This document shows positions 1 through 9,192 of a stretch of 64,000 nt of DNA, piece after piece. Location of the stretch: positions 1 to 64,000 of the forward strand of contig PPHI01000065.1 in assembly GCA_002901265.1 (NCBI GenBank), given 5' to 3'. The notes under the pieces were generated by a model. It was given only the letters and a program-made list of their open reading frames with translations. It did no database searches and had not been told where the DNA came from. Both the position numbers and the translations under genes were made by a program. Position 1 is the stretch's first letter, and each line of letters starts with the position of its first letter. The DNA comes from Rhodopirellula baltica (GTDB taxonomy: Bacteria > Planctomycetota > Planctomycetia > Pirellulales > Pirellulaceae).

Positions 1-8
1 TCGTCGGC

Positions 9-137
9 GGTGTCAGGTGGTTGTCTCACCAACAAAGTATGTCATGTCATCGCTCGACGCGCAACTCCGCCCAAAGCCCCTGGTTGCCCTATTGTGACTG
101 CGCAAATTCCGTGCCGAACAGTATTGTACCTGACACC
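9..137. repeat. Small element bounded by 10-bp inverted repeats
   Basis: GGTGTCAGGT at 9-18 is the exact reverse complement of ACCTGACACC at 128-137. The 109 bases between hold no convincing gene. The GGTGTCAGGTAC-type end resembles REP/MITE-like termini common in planctomycetes, which is an inference. The element ends 8 bases before the ATG of the next gene, so it may carry that gene's 5' context. Confidence 0.5.
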
Positions 138-145
138 TTTTCGCT

Positions 146-1099
146 ATGGCTGGTAAAGAACTTCGTGGTTGTGAACGGTTTGTCGACATGTGGGCCCTGC
201 CAGGCGTGCATGCGAGCAATGTCGAATTGTTGCAGCGGTTGAAGACGGCCGACACGAATCACTTCACCAAGAACATGGATTGTGTTGGCACCGTCAACAC
301 GCTGGACCAAGAAACTGGCGATTGGGAGAAGACGCATCTGATCGGACTTCGGACTGATATCTGGAAACCCGACGACGAAGAGATGCACAGTTGCCTGGAA
401 GCGATGAAAGACAAACGTCGCAGTGAAGTCAAACGCTCGATCAAACGCAGCGGGCGGCTGAACGAAAAGCAAAAGTCACGACTCGAAGAACAACTCGCCG
501 ACGACGACATCATGCAGATGCAAAGCGGCGATATCCGTACGCGTCGTCTGGTCCTCAAGTTGTTTCGCACCACCGGTGAAAGCGTCCGTTGGTGCGGAAC
601 CATCGAAGAGATCACCGCAACCGAAGTTCATAATTCGATCGGCACCGGCAAAACGTTGCTGACCATGGCAGTGATGCTGGCCCGCAACGAATACGTCACC
701 TACGTGCAACAAAACCATCGCACGTTCCGCATCCCGTCGATCTTCAGCTTCTGCTACCACAGCGACGACCAAATGTGGAACGTGATTCTGCGTCGACACT
801 GGTTGTCGATCGGGGCCGACTTCGAAGTCGAAGTCGACGGCCAAGGCATCGGTGAAATCGATGGCAAGCTGTTTTCCTTCGGCAGCGACAGCCACCTCGT
901 CTTCGATCCCCATCCGCTTGTTCAACAGCGGAACTTCATGAATCTGATCACGCTGTTCGCGGCATCAGTCGGTTATCACAAAGCCATGCGGCGCAGCGTC
1001 GACCGGCGGATCGAAGCGGCCCTCGAAGGCAACTCACATCTGAACGTGCTGCAGAACGAAGAGCTGCGGCTACGCCAAAACGGCCGCGCTGCGGCTTAG
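146..1099 (+). CDS. Hypothetical protein with LURP-one-like C-terminal half
   Basis: A 317-residue soluble protein without a signal peptide. The N-terminal half is charged and helical (residues 85-130 rich in K, R and E). Around residues 205-265 the pattern LSIGADFEVEVDGQGIGEI followed by DGKLFSFGSD resembles the strand pattern of LURP-one/YxjI proteins (tubby-like barrel). This is a weak similarity read by eye. A GTGKT string near residue 169 lacks the rest of a Walker A motif. The ATG lies just after an inverted-repeat element and has no clear ribosome binding site, so the true start may be a later Met (residue 15 or 44). Function unknown. Confidence 0.6.
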   Translation: MAGKELRGCERFVDMWALPGVHASNVELLQRLKTADTNHFTKNMDCVGTVNTLDQETGDWEKTHLIGLRTDIWKPDDEEMHSCLEAMKDKRRSEVKRSIKRSGRLNEKQKSRLEEQLADDDIMQMQSGDIRTRRLVLKLFRTTGESVRWCGTIEEITATEVHNSIGTGKTLLTMAVMLARNEYVTYVQQNHRTFRIPSIFSFCYHSDDQMWNVILRRHWLSIGADFEVEVDGQGIGEIDGKLFSFGSDSHLVFDPHPLVQQRNFMNLITLFAASVGYHKAMRRSVDRRIEAALEGNSHLNVLQNEELRLRQNGRAAA

Positions 1100-1176
1100 C
1101 GGCCTGTCGACCGCCGCTTACGCATCGAGCCCTACGTCCCAAAACGAACGCAGTAGCTTGATCCTGCGTGACGGCA

Positions 1177-1204
1177 ACGCTGGCGTATAGACGCTGGCAT
1201 ACAG
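1177..1204. repeat. Two tandem 14-bp repeats
   Basis: ACGCTGGCGTATAG (1177-1190) is followed directly by ACGCTGGCATACAG, with two mismatches, in the gap between two convergent genes. Confidence 0.5.
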
Positions 1205-1222
1205 ACGCTTTCGGTGTGCCCA

Positions 1223-2203
1223 TCACTCTTTGAGAAGTTTGGCGGCTCGCGACGCGTTGTACTCGAGATGAAAGATCTTCCACGGCTCTTTGCTCGTGTT
1301 GACACTTAAAATCCAATCGTCGACGACAACATTTCGAAGCTCGCCGCCTGATTTAAGAACGACTCCTTTCGAAACGAGCTTCCCGGCCTGCAGACGTTTT
1401 TCGAACTGCTCCAGAACGCCAGCGACAACGCTCATTGGAAAATCAACATTGGCTCGCTTGTTCCAATCATTCGCGAATTGGGCACGCTGAGCCAAATGAA
1501 TCGTTGCCGCACCAATTGGCTTTCCGTCCGGCCCGATCGCGTTCGGATTTCGAGCTATCTCCCACTTCCGTTTGCCAACGCGAAGATGAATGGTACTGGG
1601 AATTGTCGTGCCAGGAATCACCGGGCCGACCTCTTCAACCGTCCACCAAATCTCTTTCTTGATGGCCCTTTGGCTGCCACCGCGTTTCAAGAAGCTTTCC
1701 AAAGGCCGCTTGATTTGATTCACCCAGTCTTTCATTTTCGAACTGAGATTTTCGACCGGAATGGAATTCAATGCGGCGTAAAGTTTTTCGAACCAGGGGC
1801 GAACCTGCTTCGCGAACGCATTGTTCTGACGCGCCAATTCGATCGCTTGGCGAAGACGCCGCGAATAACGAGGCAACTTCCCGACCTTCGCCAAGTCGCC
1901 GAGATAGGGGATCACACCAAGTCCGCTAAGCCCCGCGCCCAACCAGTCGCCGCGTCCGAGTGAGATCACCACGTTCGCGCTGTCCGCAAATGGCGTTGGC
2001 TCAAAAATGCCAATGATGTCGAGCGTCAGCTGAACCACGTCCAAGACGAACTCTTTTTCTTCAGGAGTCAGACTTCGTTCGTCGCGAACCACACCAGGCG
2101 TGGCATAGCTCGCATTCGGCGGAAGGACGATCTCGGCACGCCGCTGGGCGGTAGGATCCCCAAATGAATAGCACATTGGTCCTGGTACCCGATTGTTTGC
2201 CAT
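1223..2203 (-). CDS. Polymorphic toxin-like protein (pre-toxin helix plus unknown C-terminal domain)
   Basis: 326 residues, starting at ATG 2203. An AAGGAG lies about 8 bases upstream, so the GTG at 2206 is less likely. Residues about 55-105 contain the helical segment IIGIFEPTPFAD, then ISLGRGDWLGAGLSGLGVIP and YLGDLAK. This is the arrangement of the pre-toxin region found just before the toxin domain in polymorphic and secreted toxins. The roughly 200-residue remainder is a mixed alpha/beta domain that I do not recognise; it would be the effector. There is no signal peptide, RHS or PAAR module. No immunity gene follows: only 123 bases separate it from the convergent neighbour. It could be an orphan or a decayed toxin. 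Confidence 0.6.
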   Translation of the reverse strand: MANNRVPGPMCYSFGDPTAQRRAEIVLPPNASYATPGVVRDERSLTPEEKEFVLDVVQLTLDIIGIFEPTPFADSANVVISLGRGDWLGAGLSGLGVIPYLGDLAKVGKLPRYSRRLRQAIELARQNNAFAKQVRPWFEKLYAALNSIPVENLSSKMKDWVNQIKRPLESFLKRGGSQRAIKKEIWWTVEEVGPVIPGTTIPSTIHLRVGKRKWEIARNPNAIGPDGKPIGAATIHLAQRAQFANDWNKRANVDFPMSVVAGVLEQFEKRLQAGKLVSKGVVLKSGGELRNVVVDDWILSVNTSKEPWKIFHLEYNASRAAKLLKE

Positions 2204-2333
2204 CACCGTGGCTCCTTCATCATCGTAAAGGCTGTCTGTTTCCGCAGAGATTTACCAGCGATCCATCTTAGCAAACCGCACTTGGTAGACAGTACCACTT
2301 ATCCTGTCAGAATACTTGTCAGGAGGATGATCT

Positions 2334-4526
2334 ATGGACTGTCGAAAAATTTGTTGTGTGTTGCCCCTGTCATTGATGCTCGCTTCGTTGCTGACGTTGT
2401 CGTCGCTTGCGCAGCCACCAACGTTGAACGAACCGACCGGAACGGATCCGATAGGAACGGAGCCACTCGAATCGGAGCCGGCAAATCCAGAGGCCGCCGA
2501 AGGACAAGACGCCCCCGATCCGTCGGCTGTAAACGAAGCGTTAATTGCCGGGATCCGACAACAAATCGAATCGATCGTCACGCAACAAAAGTCAGCCGCG
2601 ACACGTCTCGAAGATCTTTCCGCCGCCAAGCTGGAAACCGAACAAACCTTGCAGCGGATCAAGGACACCGGCCTGAACGAAGATCCGCCGTATTCGATCA
2701 TCCTGCTGGACGAAATCAACGACAACTTGAAAAGCGAGCGTGAACGCCGCGAGTTGTTGGAAGCGAGCATCCTGACCGCTCGTGAAGCGGTCGAAACGGC
2801 ACGTGTCGAACTCGAAGATCACAACCGCGAACTCAGGCAACTCAAAGAGCAACTCCCCGAAAATGATGGCCGCCTGGTCGTTGCCCGAACGCGCGTTCAA
2901 CTTGCCGAAGAAGTTCTTTCCCTGCGCCGCCAAGAACTTGCCATCGAAGAGGCAACCGAGCAACGTCGGAAACTGAAAACGGAATTCGAACAACGGCGTC
3001 AAAGTCTCGTTGCCAGTCACATCACGTTCACTCGATCGGAACTGAACGAACAGCTAGCCGAAATCAAAGTCCGCGAGAACGAATTGAAGCGTAGAAGCTC
3101 ACGTGTCAAATCAGAAGCTAACTACGCGGAAAATCGCTGGATGCAAAGTCGACAAGACCTCGACTCGTCCCCTTCGCCCGACCCGGTGCTTCGTGAACGA
3201 GTCGAAGCGTTGAAATCGGCGCAACAGTCGACAGAGTTGGAAGGCGCCGTCATCAACCAACGACTGCAACGTCTGCCTTGGATTCGTACGTCATGGGAAC
3301 GGCGTTTTCAATTGCTGCAAGGCAACGTCTCGCGAAACGATCGTCGCGATTGGTCGGACGAAACACATCAATGGCTGGAAACACTTGATCGTGAACGACG
3401 TGCCCGCGAATTAAAGCTCGACGAAGTTCGCACGTCACTTGGCAACCTGTCCGGCCGATTAGAAAACCGTGGCGAGCTCGACCCGCAATTGGTCCGCTGG
3501 ATCGAAGAGCATCAAGCATCACTGAATCGTCAGATCACAATCTACAACGACAGCTTGATTGCGATTCAAAACGCCGCCGGCGTGCTTGGAAATTTACTTC
3601 TTCAACTTGAGGGTGGCCCGAAACGCACGTTCGGCGAATGGGTCGCCGACAGCTGGATCACGGTGCAGCGGTTTTGGAATTATGAATTGACCAATGTCGA
3701 AGACACATCGCTTACGGTCGGCAAAATCGTCAGCACGTTGTTGTTCGTCTTCTTCGGTTACTTTGCCGCGCGACTGATCAGCAGTTGGCTGGGGTCACGA
3801 TTGCCTAAAGTCGGCGTGGACGAAGCCGGGGCGCATGCGATCGAGTCATTGTCGTTTTATATCTTGCTGATCACGTTCGGATTGGGAGCGTTGAAATATG
3901 CGAGTGTACCGCTGACGGTGTTCACGTTCTTGGGTGGCGCGATCGCGATTGGCGTCGGCTTTGGCAGCCAGAACATCTTGAACAACTTCATCAGTGGACT
4001 GATCCTATTGGCCGAGCGTCCGATCAAAGCTGGCGACTTGATCATGGTCGATGACACCTACGGCAACGTCAAATCCATCGGTGCCCGAAGTACCGTCATT
4101 CGTACCGGAGAGAATCTGGACATCATCATTCCCAACAGCAAGTTTCTTGAAAACAACGTTGTCAACCTAACACGGCGTGATGACCGCTTGCGTACGTCGA
4201 TCAACGTGGGCGTCGCTTACGGTTCGCCGCTGGAACGCGTCATCGAGCTACTCGAACAAGCCGCCGCCGAACACGAGTCAGTTCACGAGCGTCCCAAGCC
4301 TTTTGTTTGGTTCAATGACTTTGGAGACAACGCGTTGGCGTTTCAGGTCCATTTTTGGATCAACGCCCGGACCGTCGTTCAACGTAAGAAAATCGAAAGC
4401 GAAGTCCGCCTTGCGATCGATCGGCTATTCCACGAAGCGGGCGTCGTGATCGCATTCCCACAACGCGACTTGCACCTGGACAGTAACCGTCCAATCGAGA
4501 TCAGAATGGTCGACCCGAGAAACTAA
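2334..4526 (+). CDS. MscS-family mechanosensitive channel with large periplasmic coiled coil
   Basis: 730 residues; ATG preceded by AGGAGG at 2321-2326. Signal peptide about residues 1-26, a Pro/Glu-rich linker, then a long Glu/Arg-rich coiled coil (about 75-420). Transmembrane helices follow (about 460-550) and then the MscS core: GFGSQNILNNFISGLILL, then ERPIKAGDLI and IGARSTVIRTGENLDIIIPN. The C-terminus has the family's beta/alpha end, VVIAFPQRDLHL. The length and exported coiled coil fit the MscK/YnaI-like large subgroup. Probable role: release of solutes under hypo-osmotic stress in the inner membrane. It stands alone and converges with the PDZ gene. Confidence 0.92.
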   Translation: MDCRKICCVLPLSLMLASLLTLSSLAQPPTLNEPTGTDPIGTEPLESEPANPEAAEGQDAPDPSAVNEALIAGIRQQIESIVTQQKSAATRLEDLSAAKLETEQTLQRIKDTGLNEDPPYSIILLDEINDNLKSERERRELLEASILTAREAVETARVELEDHNRELRQLKEQLPENDGRLVVARTRVQLAEEVLSLRRQELAIEEATEQRRKLKTEFEQRRQSLVASHITFTRSELNEQLAEIKVRENELKRRSSRVKSEANYAENRWMQSRQDLDSSPSPDPVLRERVEALKSAQQSTELEGAVINQRLQRLPWIRTSWERRFQLLQGNVSRNDRRDWSDETHQWLETLDRERRARELKLDEVRTSLGNLSGRLENRGELDPQLVRWIEEHQASLNRQITIYNDSLIAIQNAAGVLGNLLLQLEGGPKRTFGEWVADSWITVQRFWNYELTNVEDTSLTVGKIVSTLLFVFFGYFAARLISSWLGSRLPKVGVDEAGAHAIESLSFYILLITFGLGALKYASVPLTVFTFLGGAIAIGVGFGSQNILNNFISGLILLAERPIKAGDLIMVDDTYGNVKSIGARSTVIRTGENLDIIIPNSKFLENNVVNLTRRDDRLRTSINVGVAYGSPLERVIELLEQAAAEHESVHERPKPFVWFNDFGDNALAFQVHFWINARTVVQRKKIESEVRLAIDRLFHEAGVVIAFPQRDLHLDSNRPIEIRMVDPRN

Positions 4527-4563
4527 ACGGCTTTGAAAACGAAACGGTATTGAACCATAACAA

Positions 4564-5976
4564 TCACTCCGCCGTTTCCAGCTTGGCTTCTAATTCGCGA
4601 AGCTTCTCACTCAGTCGTTTGATCTCATCCTTAATTTCAGCCTTGCTGCTGTCGGAGCTCTCGTCTGCAGCCTCCGCTTTCGATGGTGCCCCTTTCGACG
4701 GAGCAGGGAAGTCTTGCTCGAGTGCCAACACGTCGACTTCTGGAGGTGCGGGCAGTTCGTCGACAACTTCCGCTGGTGCCTTGTTGGTCACGTTTGCGTT
4801 TCCCAGCCTGCCAAACATAGCACCGAACCCGCCGAGCAATGATCCTGCTTCACCGCTATTGCCCGACGCAGCAGCGGCATCGGACACAGCAGCTTTGTTG
4901 GGATCGATCGAAATTTGGACCAAGTCATCTTGGCGAATCACGCCGAGTTCATAAACGCCATCGATCATTGCCAGCTGCTTTTCAAGCGTGACGCCGTCGG
5001 CGACCATGCGACCGTCAAGACTAATGATCCGGTCACCGGCACGTAGACCATTGGACACACCGACTTCATTGGGAGCTAGCGACTTGATCACGACCCCGCG
5101 CTGGCCAGAATTGACTGCAATCTCGGCCCCCAGCGCAGCGATGTTATCGGGTTGCGATATCGTGCGACGTGGCGTTTGCGATGAAGACGATTGAGTATCG
5201 ATTGAAGGCGCCGGGAATAGCGTCCCGGAGGGTTCCAAGGACGTGCCGATCTCTGGAGAATTCAATTCGCTTGGCGATGCCACGTTCGCTGCACCAGACT
5301 TGCCAACCAAACGGATTTCGATGTCCTTAACGACACCGTTCTGTCCGACCCGAAGTGTGACCTGATCTCCGGGCTGATAGCGGCGAAGCTCATTTGCCAA
5401 CACGTTGATCGACGGTGTGACCGCACCATTGAGCATAAAGATGTAATCGCCTTCGCGAAGTCCCCCTCGATTCGCTTGCGAGTGAGGCAAAAATCCGGTG
5501 ATTTGAACTCCAGAGTACTGTCCCGCGCGAGCGTTCGAACCAGTGATGCCGATCGACGCTTGGTCACCATCGTTTTGATCCATTGACTGCAAAACCGACG
5601 CGCCGAACGCCTGTTGGACACCTCGATCAACGTTGCCGCGTCCGCGTGGCGTTTGAAGATTCGGATCTGGGTTGCTCGGTGGTAACGCGGTTCGGGGCGC
5701 AATCGGGCTAAACGTCGGACCATCCCCTCCGGCGGGGTTCCGATAGCGTGATGAGGGGTTGGCGGGTGCCGGCGTGCCGGGGTTGGGCTGATTCGGTGCA
5801 GTCCGGTCGGTTGCCGGATTGGCACCGGGACGCGGCTGTTGCTGATTTTGCAACTGGACGCTGATTCGTTCTCGCAAACGCTGGATCAAGCCTTGGCCCT
5901 GTGCTTGGGAATCGGCCCCAAACACAATTGCTGTCAAAATACCGGAGGCGAGGATAGCCTGTTGCGAACGCTTCAT
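4564..5976 (-). CDS. Exported protein with two PDZ domains
   Basis: 470 residues from the ATG at 5976, chosen because it begins a signal peptide (MKRSQQAILASGILTAIVFG, cleaved near DSQA). An upstream in-frame start at 6153 would add an unlikely 59-residue leader. A Pro/Asn-rich linker (about 40-95) precedes PDZ 1 (about 135-225, GLREGDYIFMLNG) and PDZ 2 (about 275-360, GLRAGDRIISLDG). The C-terminal 35 residues form a Lys/Glu coiled coil. No protease triad is present, so it is a periplasmic scaffold or adaptor rather than a DegP enzyme. Partner unknown. Confidence 0.85.
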   Translation of the reverse strand: MKRSQQAILASGILTAIVFGADSQAQGQGLIQRLRERISVQLQNQQQPRPGANPATDRTAPNQPNPGTPAPANPSSRYRNPAGGDGPTFSPIAPRTALPPSNPDPNLQTPRGRGNVDRGVQQAFGASVLQSMDQNDGDQASIGITGSNARAGQYSGVQITGFLPHSQANRGGLREGDYIFMLNGAVTPSINVLANELRRYQPGDQVTLRVGQNGVVKDIEIRLVGKSGAANVASPSELNSPEIGTSLEPSGTLFPAPSIDTQSSSSQTPRRTISQPDNIAALGAEIAVNSGQRGVVIKSLAPNEVGVSNGLRAGDRIISLDGRMVADGVTLEKQLAMIDGVYELGVIRQDDLVQISIDPNKAAVSDAAAASGNSGEAGSLLGGFGAMFGRLGNANVTNKAPAEVVDELPAPPEVDVLALEQDFPAPSKGAPSKAEAADESSDSSKAEIKDEIKRLSEKLRELEAKLETAE

Positions 5977-6264
5977 GGAATCGAAAGGAGTTGAAAGTGC
6001 GAGTGGGGATCGACCTAGTTCATCATAAGCACGCACCCACCCAGAAAACAGAGTCTTGTGGCCAAGCGGTGCTGTTGCGCGGCCGGAGAGCCACAAAAAA
6101 TAGGGCAAACGATGTCCGATAGGCCGATCGGGGTTGCCGTCATTCAATGACAAACGCTATGCCCCATTTAGGAAGCCGGACGAACTTGAATCAAAGTTGT
6201 GATTTTTCAACAAGTGTCTCGGCAAGCACCTGATTCCACTCACCAAGTGATATCGGAGCCTAGT

Positions 6265-6687
6265 ATGGCCAGCGGATGGATCCAGCCCAAACAGTGTCGC
6301 AATCTTCTTGTGCTCGTCGAATCAGTGACCGCACCCTTGTTGATCGATCATGCGGCTCCCGTTTGTTTGGAAGTCGACATCGATGTCAGCATTCCGGTGC
6401 CCTGTGACAACACACGCGCCGCCGACTTGATCACAGCGATCAGCCGTCAAGCACTTGAGGCGATGCCCGATGGCGGCGACTTAATCATCACCGCTTGCCG
6501 CACCGAAAACGGCATCGAACTTGAAATTGCTGACAGCGGAATGGACAGCAAGCATCGCGAGCGTTCGTTGCCGATCGCGGCCGCCGCCATTGGCGCTGAC
6601 CTGACTTGGCAAAACTGTCCTCAAGGCGGCGTTGCTGTCACCATCTGCTTTCCAGCCCAATCGGCGCAAAGTCGACTGGCCGCGTGA
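6265..6687 (+). CDS. Degenerate GHKL/HATPase_c-domain protein
   Basis: 140 residues from ATG 6265, with GGAG at 6255-6258; a GTG at 6199 is an alternative. The whole protein is one histidine-kinase-type ATPase fold. Helix 1 (DLITAISRQALEAMPDGG) stands in for the N box, EIADSGMDS stands in for the G1 box (normally DxGxG), and PQGGVAVTICFP matches the last strands. There is no HisKA domain. Lost glycines make ATP binding doubtful. It lies 69 bases before the FliF-like gene on the same strand, so it may act with that module. This link is an inference from position. Confidence 0.7.
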   Translation: MASGWIQPKQCRNLLVLVESVTAPLLIDHAAPVCLEVDIDVSIPVPCDNTRAADLITAISRQALEAMPDGGDLIITACRTENGIELEIADSGMDSKHRERSLPIAAAAIGADLTWQNCPQGGVAVTICFPAQSAQSRLAA

Positions 6688-6756
6688 TCGCATTGGCGAG
6701 TATGAAGCGACTTGTCATCGCAACCACTCCGCAGCCCATTTTTGTCGTAGTCAACA

Positions 6757-8112
6757 GTGTCCGGATTCAACCTCGCACCACTTCCCATCAACAAGATCAT
6801 TGTCGGGGGCGCATGCGTTGCCCTGATTTTGATCGGGATGTCGTTGATCCCAGCGCAACAAGCTGACTACGAGCGACTGCCGCTTTTGGGCGACCGACAA
6901 TTCAATCGGGCCGAATTAGACGAACTCGAACTGGCTTTCAGCGAAGCGGGTTTGAAATCCTACGAACGACGAAGCGGGCAACTTTGGGTCGCACCTGAAA
7001 AAAGGTCAGAGTTCCTCGCCGTCGCGCAGAAATCCGGCGCACTTCCGATCGACCTTTTGGAACCCACCACCGAAGCGTCAAGCGGATTGGAACTGTTCGA
7101 ATCCAGCATCCAACAGCGTTCTCGGTTGCAATCGCACAAGGCTCTTCAGTTAGGCACGAAACTGCGCGCGTTCCCCGATGTCGCCTGGGCATCCGTCACG
7201 TACGACCAACAGCTACTTGGCGGCTTGCAACAGGAAACCATCCAGTCTGCGAGTGTGGTGATCATCCCCAGCAATGAAAAGCCTCTGTCGCCGAACCGGA
7301 TCGACATGATTCGCCAGTATGTCGCGGGAGCCTATGCGGGGATGACTGTCGAACAAGTCACCGTCACGGACACAACGGCGATGGAGTCTTACAACGGTAA
7401 AATTGACGAAACCAAACGCGCCCAACGGCACTTTGAATACGAGATGGAACAACGCCTGACCGATTTGTTGATCGGATTTGGCAACGTCCGGGTTGCCGTG
7501 ATGCATTCGCCTGGCGAACCCGATGACCCCACTTCGGTCCAGCCACGGATCTCGATCGCACTATCCGAAGCCCAGTTCCACATTCAGTGGGCTCGTGACT
7601 TTCGATCTCTCCATCATGATGCCGAAGCAATCCCTTGGCCTTCGAAAGAACAACTCGCCAGTGCCCGCGACCGTGTGATCGCGAATGTCAACGAAGTGCT
7701 TCGCCCACTCGTCGGAAGCCACGTGGACGATTCGCGAATCCATATTTGCAGCTACCCTGACTCGATTCCCGCCGAGCAGTACGCGACACCACCGCACGAA
7801 CCGTTCTCGCTCGCCAACGCACAATCGATCGCGTCAAACAATGTCCCGTTGACCGCGTCGATCATTGGCTTAGCTCTAATAACACTGTTTTGCGGTGCGG
7901 CCGCCCTGCGGATGCGACTGCGGGTGACCGACCCGTCGATCGCCGCAAAACACTCGATCGCAACCAGCAAGCACACCTCATCAAGACCTCGATCGGAAAA
8001 CGATCGTCAACCTGATGCCACGACGATTCGTGAAGACTTGACCGAATTGATCGAGGCCAATCCCGAACTGGCTGCCCAAATTGTCCATCGCTGGATGGCA
8101 GACGCCGCCTAG
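6757..8112 (+). CDS. FliF/YscJ-like ring protein
   Basis: 451 residues against about 530-570 for typical FliF. It starts at GTG 6757, as an in-frame TAG at 6748 rules out earlier starts. Layout: transmembrane helix about 13-33, ring-building motif about 40-110 (YERLPLLGDRQFNRAEL, then LWVAPEKRSEFLAVAQKSG), a YscJ-like region about 110-260, and a second transmembrane helix about 363-385. The C-terminus, DLTELIEANPELAAQIVHRW, matches the FliG-binding tail of FliF. It should form an inner-membrane MS-ring-like assembly and dock the FliG-like protein encoded next. No other flagellar genes lie nearby, so it may be a dispersed flagellar gene or a repurposed basal body. Confidence 0.8.
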   Translation: MSGFNLAPLPINKIIVGGACVALILIGMSLIPAQQADYERLPLLGDRQFNRAELDELELAFSEAGLKSYERRSGQLWVAPEKRSEFLAVAQKSGALPIDLLEPTTEASSGLELFESSIQQRSRLQSHKALQLGTKLRAFPDVAWASVTYDQQLLGGLQQETIQSASVVIIPSNEKPLSPNRIDMIRQYVAGAYAGMTVEQVTVTDTTAMESYNGKIDETKRAQRHFEYEMEQRLTDLLIGFGNVRVAVMHSPGEPDDPTSVQPRISIALSEAQFHIQWARDFRSLHHDAEAIPWPSKEQLASARDRVIANVNEVLRPLVGSHVDDSRIHICSYPDSIPAEQYATPPHEPFSLANAQSIASNNVPLTASIIGLALITLFCGAAALRMRLRVTDPSIAAKHSIATSKHTSSRPRSENDRQPDATTIREDLTELIEANPELAAQIVHRWMADAA

Positions 8113-8214
8113 TCACCCTATTCAATCGGATGCATGCCTGTGCCGAACGACTTGGCAGGAAGCGTCTGAAACAAACAGCGATTGAAATAACATCAGGGTC
8201 TGACCCCAGAGTTG

Positions 8215-9138
8215 ATGGAGCAACTCATGCACGACATTGAAACCGACGAACGGTGCCTCGCCACTCGACAGATCGCCATCCTGTTGCAATCCCTGCCGGC
8301 ACGTACCCACCGCGTCTTGGTCGGGCAATTGGATCAAGACGACAAGCACGAAATCAATCAACAACTCGAACTGTTGGGTGATGCCGACCCGCTGGAGCAA
8401 TACCGCGTGATGAAGCGGTTGCGCGAACAATTGAAGGCCGGCACGAGCGATGCCGAACGCGTTGAATCGGAAATCCAAGACGAGATTCAAATCGGTCGCG
8501 CACGTGTTTCTCGAAAACGACGTAACGGCAATTACCGCCCGTCGGAACGTCCAACAATGACGAACGAGGAATCGGCGTCCAATCGGATTTCGTCCGATCA
8601 AATGGCGCCGGGTGAACAAGACGATTCCGAACCAGTCTATCAGGTCAGTTCCATCCGGCTGTCAGACTTTTACCAGTCCCAAGCCGTTGGTGTGATGCCG
8701 GCATCGGCACTGTTCGGCGGCATCAACGATGAAGATGCCGAACCGGTTCGTTTGCCGATCCGTTCGGCCCCCACCCCATCACGTGTCACACAACATCGCG
8801 ATGGATCGAATCGACAAAAGTCGACTGCAGGTCTATCTGCGACCGAAGCCGAGTTGATTCAACGGGTCGACCAATTTCTTCAGCAACTTTCGCCCAGCGA
8901 TTTGTGCCGCGCCCTCGCGATGGTCACGACACGACAAGCTTTCTTGGTATTATGCGGACTTCCTAACGAAAAAGCGGAAACGGTCTTGGGGTTGCTGCCA
9001 CGTCGGAAAGCCAAACAGGTTCGCAATGACATGCGAACGTTAGGCCCGTTGCAACTGTCCGATATCGACGCCGCAAAACGCAAGCTGGCCGAAGTCGCCT
9101 TGGAACTGCAGTCCGAACCGCTGTCCGTGGCGGCTTGA
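8215..9138 (+). CDS. FliG-like protein
   Basis: About 307 residues. ATG 8215 is used, but ATG 8227 has a better-placed GGAG (8217-8220). The N-terminal 80 residues match FliG_N in pattern (ATRQIAILLQSLP, then QLDQDDKHEINQQLELLG). Residues about 80-220 are a low-complexity charged linker replacing FliG_M. Residues about 225-305 match FliG_C (LCRALAMVTTRQAFLVLCGL, then LGLLPRRKAKQVRNDM and LGPLQLSDIDAAKRKL). In flagella FliG couples the stator to the rotor. The missing middle domain suggests a simplified partner for the FliF-like ring encoded 102 bases upstream. Confidence 0.75.
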   Translation: MEQLMHDIETDERCLATRQIAILLQSLPARTHRVLVGQLDQDDKHEINQQLELLGDADPLEQYRVMKRLREQLKAGTSDAERVESEIQDEIQIGRARVSRKRRNGNYRPSERPTMTNEESASNRISSDQMAPGEQDDSEPVYQVSSIRLSDFYQSQAVGVMPASALFGGINDEDAEPVRLPIRSAPTPSRVTQHRDGSNRQKSTAGLSATEAELIQRVDQFLQQLSPSDLCRALAMVTTRQAFLVLCGLPNEKAETVLGLLPRRKAKQVRNDMRTLGPLQLSDIDAAKRKLAEVALELQSEPLSVAA

Positions 9139-9192
9139 ACGCGTCCAATCATCGGGCCTGCTGAATCCACCAACAACGAATAGGCAACTCCA

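Noticed and set aside
600-700. GTGKT string as an ATP-binding P-loop
   Set aside because: The first Gly of GxxxxGK[ST] is missing and there is no Walker B.
5977-6153. 59-residue N-terminal extension of the PDZ protein
   Set aside because: The internal ATG at 5976 starts a proper signal peptide; the extension would bury it.
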